IMG/VR virus record: IMGVR_UViG_3300031707_000144
Location: 1 to 26,920 of that record
DNA length: 26,920 nucleotides
Origin: a virus
Strand: one strand, 5' to 3'
The first letter of the stretch is position 1. Each line of letters opens with the position of its first letter. Shown here piece by piece: positions 23,184 through 26,920 of the stretch. Made by a program: the position numbers and the translations under genes. Under the pieces are notes generated by a model. That model ran no database searches. It was not told the origin of the DNA and saw nothing but the letters and a program-made list of their open reading frames with translations.

Positions 23184-23657
23184 TTATTTTTTCTTATCCT
23201 CAACAAACATAGGAAGCATCACCGGAACACCCTCATTGATTTGGATTGCCTCCGCACCTAACAGAGAGTAATCAGTTACATCTTCCATTTTAATCATCCC
23301 ACTTATCCTTTTCAGATCATCCAGATCCTTAGCATCCAAAAGAGCCTGTGTCCAGACATCCTTTGTATTGGTCAGAATATTCTTGACCAGTTTCTCACGA
23401 TTCTCTTTAAGCTGGGTTTTACCATACTCAAGAGCCGCTTTGTCTTCATCAGAAAGGACATTCACTTGAACTTCCTTTTCAACGACTTTTTCCACCTCTA
23501 CAATCTTATCAACTGTAACGGGCTGGGCAATTTTGTCCAACATCGGTACACTCAAAGTCTGTAGAACCTCCCTGTCATCCTCAGTGTATTTGCCCTGACT
23601 GGTTTCAATCAGTTCATCTACCTTGTTTTTGACGCAGGGGGTGCATTCATTTGCCAT
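23184..23657 (-). CDS. Capsid scaffold protein from a nested in-frame start
   Basis: 157 residues, identical to the C-terminus of the protease (from its Met 259). The ATG at 23657 is preceded by AAAAAGGAGG, with the perfect AAGGAGG 8 bases upstream, one of the best ribosome sites in the window even though it lies inside a coding region. The product begins MANECTPCVKNKVDELIE and is then a highly charged helix with coiled-coil character, as expected of scaffolds. Lambda Nu3 within gene C is the well-known parallel. The free scaffold would be made in excess over the protease fusion, and the fusion would bring the protease into the prohead. Confidence 0.82.
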   Translation of the reverse strand: MANECTPCVKNKVDELIETSQGKYTEDDREVLQTLSVPMLDKIAQPVTVDKIVEVEKVVEKEVQVNVLSDEDKAALEYGKTQLKENREKLVKNILTNTKDVWTQALLDAKDLDDLKRISGMIKMEDVTDYSLLGAEAIQINEGVPVMLPMFVEDKKK

Positions 23658-24431
23658 AATTTCAACCTCCTTTTTAATTAAATTATTAACATCTATATTA
23701 ACACGTATACCACAACCATCAGCCACAGAACAGGCACCAACACTGCCGAGCAGAAGTGCTAAGTGATCCGGTCTATGATTTCTAGCAATGGCAACATAGT
23801 GTTCTCCATTCCAATCACCTGCCACAATCTCTTCATCATTAAATACTCCAACACTGACTTCTATCAATTCCCCTTTTTGCAACTGTGCAAGCAATTCAGC
23901 AGACAATACTCTTAATTTTTCTTCATCAATCCATGCTTCAGCTTTCAATCTGTTTCCATCTATAAAGGTATTATAGATACGACCAATGGTCTGTTCATCT
24001 ATAATATCGGGATAATTGGCCGAAACAGACACACCCTCTATCTCTGGATGATTTACTACTACAGGAATCCCATTCCAGGATTCAGGGTATTTTCCAAGTT
24101 CATCTATGGAATGGAATAAAAGCCCATGATTTCCATGATGAACTCCTTCAACCATCATTATAACAGGAACAACCAAATGTTGCTTCCCTTGATGTTTGCG
24201 GTTAGTTACTTTGTAATTAGGTTCTTGCATACTCTTATGAGTAGCGTACCCTTCTTCATGTCCTGTTGTCCCATTGGCTATTCGTATAGCCTGTGGGGCA
24301 CAGGATTTGTCATTTCCACCTTTCTTTATACAAGCGGTAAGAGCGGAATTGGCTGTGGCAACCCATTTCTTCTTTTGCTCATCACTCAATCCCTTCTTAT
24401 GACTATCTACATCAGCTGTGGTCCATGGCAT
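23184..24431 (-). CDS. Prohead protease (DUF2213-like) with N-terminal ChaB-like segment and C-terminal scaffold
   Basis: 415 residues, ATG at 24431 with a strong AGGAGG site. Residues 1-55 (MPWTTADVDSHKKGLSDEQK ... DKSCAPQAIRIANG) form a small ChaB-like helical segment often found at the start of phage XkdF-like proteins. Residues ~85-240 fit a DUF2213/XkdF-like protease: SWNGIPVVVNHPEI (118-131), TIGRIYNTFIDGNRLKAEAW, GELIEVSVGVFNDE and NHRPDHLALLLGSVGACSVA. His 128, Ser 193 and His 219 are candidate active-site residues. From residue 259 on, the protein is Lys/Glu-rich and helical, with the repeat-like VDKIVEVEKVVEKEVQVNVL: a scaffold domain. An internal start makes that part separately. 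The protease should cut scaffold and itself during head maturation. Confidence 0.78.
   Translation of the reverse strand: MPWTTADVDSHKKGLSDEQKKKWVATANSALTACIKKGGNDKSCAPQAIRIANGTTGHEEGYATHKSMQEPNYKVTNRKHQGKQHLVVPVIMMVEGVHHGNHGLLFHSIDELGKYPESWNGIPVVVNHPEIEGVSVSANYPDIIDEQTIGRIYNTFIDGNRLKAEAWIDEEKLRVLSAELLAQLQKGELIEVSVGVFNDEEIVAGDWNGEHYVAIARNHRPDHLALLLGSVGACSVADGCGIRVNIDVNNLIKKEVEIMANECTPCVKNKVDELIETSQGKYTEDDREVLQTLSVPMLDKIAQPVTVDKIVEVEKVVEKEVQVNVLSDEDKAALEYGKTQLKENREKLVKNILTNTKDVWTQALLDAKDLDDLKRISGMIKMEDVTDYSLLGAEAIQINEGVPVMLPMFVEDKKK
23666..23672 (-). promoter_or_regulatory. Internal ribosome binding site of the nested scaffold gene
   Basis: AAGGAGG on the minus strand, 8 bases before the ATG at 23657 and inside the protease frame, where it encodes part of IKKEVEI. 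Match and spacing are as good as those in front of the capsid and tail-tube genes, which argues for real use. Confidence 0.82.
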
Positions 24432-24449
24432 AATTTTGTCCTCCTATTT

Positions 24450-25400
24450 TTAATAATATTTTTGTAATTCTTCAATATATGGTAACGCAAGACATCTGCA
24501 AAGAGGGTGCACAGGTATCATTGGTTCAATCTCATCCAGTGTAAACACTTTTCCTTCTAAACTAGCACATTCCTCACAAACTCTATCATCTCCTGCAGTT
24601 TTCCATTCTCCCAAAACTTTTATTCCCAACACCCCCCAATTACGATATTCCTGAATAGTAGCTAAATGATAAGCACGAATCATCTCTGTACGTGCTAACA
24701 TCTCTGCCCTACGCATAGCTGGGATGAATCTACCTAGTGTATCTCTAATACCTAATTTATCAATACCTTCCCCATTAATTACCGCTATTAACTTCCTTGC
24801 TATCAATGCTGGCCCGTCCCCATCAATCATTCCCTGTGCTAATATACGACTTATCTGAGCATCCATTTGTTCGGTTATCCCTTTTAAATCATTATATACA
24901 CGTGTGAACAAAACTCCTACCCGATCCATATGAAAGGGTGTCCCCATTATCATATCTATGCCCCCTGAGTCAGATATTGATGGTACCACCATTCTTGCAC
25001 GAACCATCTCTGTACGTGCCCTTATGACTCCCCTTTTATATGAATCCCATACGTATAGATTAGTCCATGCCGCATTTATTGATTCCCCTACCTGCTCTGC
25101 CTCTGCTACGGTTAATAATCCTTTTTGTACCTGCTCATCCAACCATTTCATAAATTCTTCAACCTTTCTACTGCTTTTTGAAAAAGCAAAAGCCCCATCC
25201 CCTGGAGGTGTCACTTGGAAAACACTAATCCTACTAGTCAAACCAAAGCAATCCTTGTCAACTATTGCTACCCAAATTATCTTCATAAGTTCCACAAACC
25301 TACGTTTCACATCCCTAGCAAAGGCATTTCTCAATGCTGTAGTATGAGTTGGATCATATCTACTTTGGACTAATATACTATGTTCACAAGTGTTTATCAT
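24450..25400 (-). CDS. Minor head protein, SPP1 gp7 / Mu gpF-like
   Basis: 316 residues; its ATG overlaps the portal stop (ATGA). The C-terminal ~150 residues match the phage Mu F domain: RRAEMLARTEMIRAYHLATI at ~230-249, WKTAGDDRVCEECASLEGKV at ~266-284, and PVHPLCRCLALPYI at ~296-309. C275-x-x-C278 together with H298, C301 and C303 form a Cys/His cluster that is common in this family and may bind zinc. The N-terminal half is helical. ARTEMVRA at 128-135 nearly repeats ARTEMIRA at 236-243. Proteins of this family are made next to the portal, enter the prohead in a few copies and affect morphogenesis or DNA exit. Confidence 0.88.
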   Translation of the reverse strand: MINTCEHSILVQSRYDPTHTTALRNAFARDVKRRFVELMKIIWVAIVDKDCFGLTSRISVFQVTPPGDGAFAFSKSSRKVEEFMKWLDEQVQKGLLTVAEAEQVGESINAAWTNLYVWDSYKRGVIRARTEMVRARMVVPSISDSGGIDMIMGTPFHMDRVGVLFTRVYNDLKGITEQMDAQISRILAQGMIDGDGPALIARKLIAVINGEGIDKLGIRDTLGRFIPAMRRAEMLARTEMIRAYHLATIQEYRNWGVLGIKVLGEWKTAGDDRVCEECASLEGKVFTLDEIEPMIPVHPLCRCLALPYIEELQKYY

Positions 25401-26896
25401 ACAGCTGGTCTCCGTTTACGTTTTACTGGTTCTCCATGGGTTGGTTTAGCCTTCTTTTCTCCTTGTGCTGTTTTTGATCTGGTCGGATTACCACCAGCAG
25501 GTTGAACCACAGGTTCTGGTTCTAATTGCTTTTTAACCTTGGCCATTAGTTTTACTTCTTCTTCCATCTCATCTTCTCTAATCCTATCAACCAATTCAAT
25601 TTCATCCGTAGTAAGTCCCAAGAACTTCATCATGAATACGGTAGGTGGAATAATAGCTTCTGCTATTGGATTAGAGGTATACTCTCGTAAGGCATTAGCC
25701 CTACTCTTACCAATTTCAACTCTTGCTTTCTCACTAATTGAGAATAGGTCTGCCCATTTAACTGTGTAATCTCTTTCCGGTTCAGGCAGAATTTTAAGTT
25801 CAATAAAGCGATCCACCATTGGTCTCAATATATGAGGTTCAGCATGTTCTTCCCTACGAGCCTGTACATAGGTTAGCCATTCCCCCCTGTCCTCTGAACT
25901 TGCTAACTCCCCACGCTCACTTCCTGATAGGATGCGTAGAGGAATACCAGTCTCCGCTGAAATCATCTTTAATTGAGTGTCCACATGTGAGCTAGGATCA
26001 GAAATTTGTTGTGCAAGAGCTTCTATATCAACTCCTTCATTGATAAGGAATCGTCTCAAATCATGCTCATATTCATCTAATTGTTCCAATAAATCTTCTT
26101 TAGCCTTTGGAGTCATAGTATATTCTGGGGCCACCGTACCTTTGAAACCTGGACGAGCATTTCTCCAAAACATTTCAGCATCTCCACCAACAATCTTTTC
26201 AATATCCATTAATCGGTTAAACACAGCTTCTAATCTTGGAGTACCCAGTATCTCTGATTCCAAGTTACCATCCGTGATATGAATAATCCTAGAATAATGA
26301 ACTTTTACACTCTTGGTTGATTTACTTGTTGGATCACCCACCTCAATTTCATAAAGAAGAGGCATCCCATACCTAATATCTTTTGAATCTTCTACATAAT
26401 TAAAGATTGGAGCTGATTTCTGACTGAATGGTTTTACAAAGGTTAGAACACGAGTACCTTTAGCCTCACGTTGATACCCATCCAAATTCTTAACATCATC
26501 CAGTCCTAATAGTAATACACCATATTGTCCAATGCTGGTGAGGCGATCTACTCGAGCTAGACGGGTTTTTAATCCTATCTTTCTATTAAGGTCATTCCAA
26601 GCTTTTTCAAACTCAGTATCTTCTGGTTCATTGGATTCAATAAGCTCCAAAGCCCCCTGCCAGGTAGCATTTACTGGACGATCAATGATAGCCTTTGCAA
26701 TATCCTGCCTTTCATATTGGGCGTAATAGTCAGTAAAGATTAATGTCTTTTTGTAACCAAGTGCCTCGTATAGGTCTCTATTATTACCATACTGCTGCCC
26801 AAGCCTTGTCATCAAGTCAACTCTTCCAACTATTGCACTGGCAAAGGTTGCCAACTGTTGAGTTGTCAATTTATTATTATGTTTTGTTCGTTCCAT
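25397..26896 (-). CDS. Portal protein (DUF1073-like)
   Basis: 499 residues. Visible blocks of the DUF1073/anti-CBASS Acb1-type portal family are DIAKAIIDRPVNATWQGALE (65-84), LARVDRLTSIGQYGVLLLGL, VHYSRIIHITDG with GTPRLEAVFNRLMDIEKIVG (218-237), and GIPLRILSGSERGELASSED then RGEW (317-340), the clip and crown-side signature. Residues after ~455 are Pro- and Lys/Arg-rich and unfolded, ending EPVKRKRRPAV, perhaps contacting DNA or scaffold. Twelve copies should form the ring through which DNA enters and to which the connector at 15808-16212 docks. No strong ribosome site is visible at the ATG at 26896. Only 24 bases of sequence remain upstream; terminase genes are expected beyond the window. 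Confidence 0.9.
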   Translation of the reverse strand: MERTKHNNKLTTQQLATFASAIVGRVDLMTRLGQQYGNNRDLYEALGYKKTLIFTDYYAQYERQDIAKAIIDRPVNATWQGALELIESNEPEDTEFEKAWNDLNRKIGLKTRLARVDRLTSIGQYGVLLLGLDDVKNLDGYQREAKGTRVLTFVKPFSQKSAPIFNYVEDSKDIRYGMPLLYEIEVGDPTSKSTKSVKVHYSRIIHITDGNLESEILGTPRLEAVFNRLMDIEKIVGGDAEMFWRNARPGFKGTVAPEYTMTPKAKEDLLEQLDEYEHDLRRFLINEGVDIEALAQQISDPSSHVDTQLKMISAETGIPLRILSGSERGELASSEDRGEWLTYVQARREEHAEPHILRPMVDRFIELKILPEPERDYTVKWADLFSISEKARVEIGKSRANALREYTSNPIAEAIIPPTVFMMKFLGLTTDEIELVDRIREDEMEEEVKLMAKVKKQLEPEPVVQPAGGNPTRSKTAQGEKKAKPTHGEPVKRKRRPAV

Positions 26897-26920
26897 TGAT
26901 TATCTGAGTTTAAAGTTACT

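Noticed and set aside
26897-26920. End of a terminase gene at the right edge
   Set aside because: Only 24 bases remain. One frame reads seven codons to a TAA at 26902-26900, but this is too short to call a gene.
1-26920. tRNA genes, CRISPR arrays, insertion sequences, attachment sites or an integrase
   Set aside because: None was seen by eye on either strand. The window is almost fully occupied by late genes, with no gap longer than 62 bases between them.

Overview
The window is a 26.9 kb piece of the late (virion) region of a tailed dsDNA phage or prophage (Caudoviricetes). Every supported gene lies on the minus strand, so transcription runs from the high coordinates to the low ones. Genes are packed with ATGA, TGATG or TAATG junctions and almost no intergenic space. 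A tape-measure protein of 1581 residues, one tail-tube gene and no recognisable sheath gene point to a long, flexible, non-contractile tail (siphovirus-like). The host is not shown directly. The DNA is AT-rich. The large tail-hub protein looks to me like those of Bacteroidota phages, and one fibre domain is common in aquatic phages, but several head genes have strong Shine-Dalgarno sites, which is unusual for Bacteroidota. I leave the host open.

Layout in the direction of transcription. Head module, 26896 to 20803: portal (DUF1073-like), Mu gpF/SPP1 gp7-like minor head protein, a DUF2213-like prohead protease with a scaffold nested in its 3' end, a small decoration-like protein, the major capsid protein, and two tandem paralogous small proteins. 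Glycan cassette, 20803 to 16200: a DUF115/MptE-like 'norphogenetic' protein, two GT-A glycosyltransferase-like genes, a 70-residue cobalamin-binding-domain-like fragment, an SDR sugar epimerase, a third glycosyltransferase and a sulfotransferase. Connector and tail module, 16212 to 8445: head-tail connector, head closure, HK97 gp10-like protein, tail terminator, tail tube, tail assembly chaperones G and GT, tape measure. Tail tip, 8442 to the left edge: a 1032-residue hub-like protein, a fibre-like protein, a small coiled-coil protein, two fibres sharing an N-terminal module (one ending in a self-cleaving S74 chaperone), a DNRLRE/CBM96-like protein and the first codons of one more gene.

The most striking observations are these. 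(1) A complete -1 programmed frameshift signal sits at the G/GT junction: a Shine-Dalgarno-like AAGGAGG, the slippery heptamer A AAA AAC and a perfect GC-rich 6-bp hairpin, leading into an open T frame that has no convincing start of its own. (2) A translationally coupled glycosyltransferase-epimerase-sulfotransferase cassette is built into the middle of the morphogenesis operon. It has no membrane, flippase or polymerase gene, which suggests cytosolic modification of the virion itself, perhaps with a sulfated glycan. (3) An in-frame internal start with an ideal ribosome binding site makes a separate scaffold from the protease gene, as in lambda C/Nu3. (4) Hairpins with the same loop and covarying stems follow the capsid and tail-tube genes.
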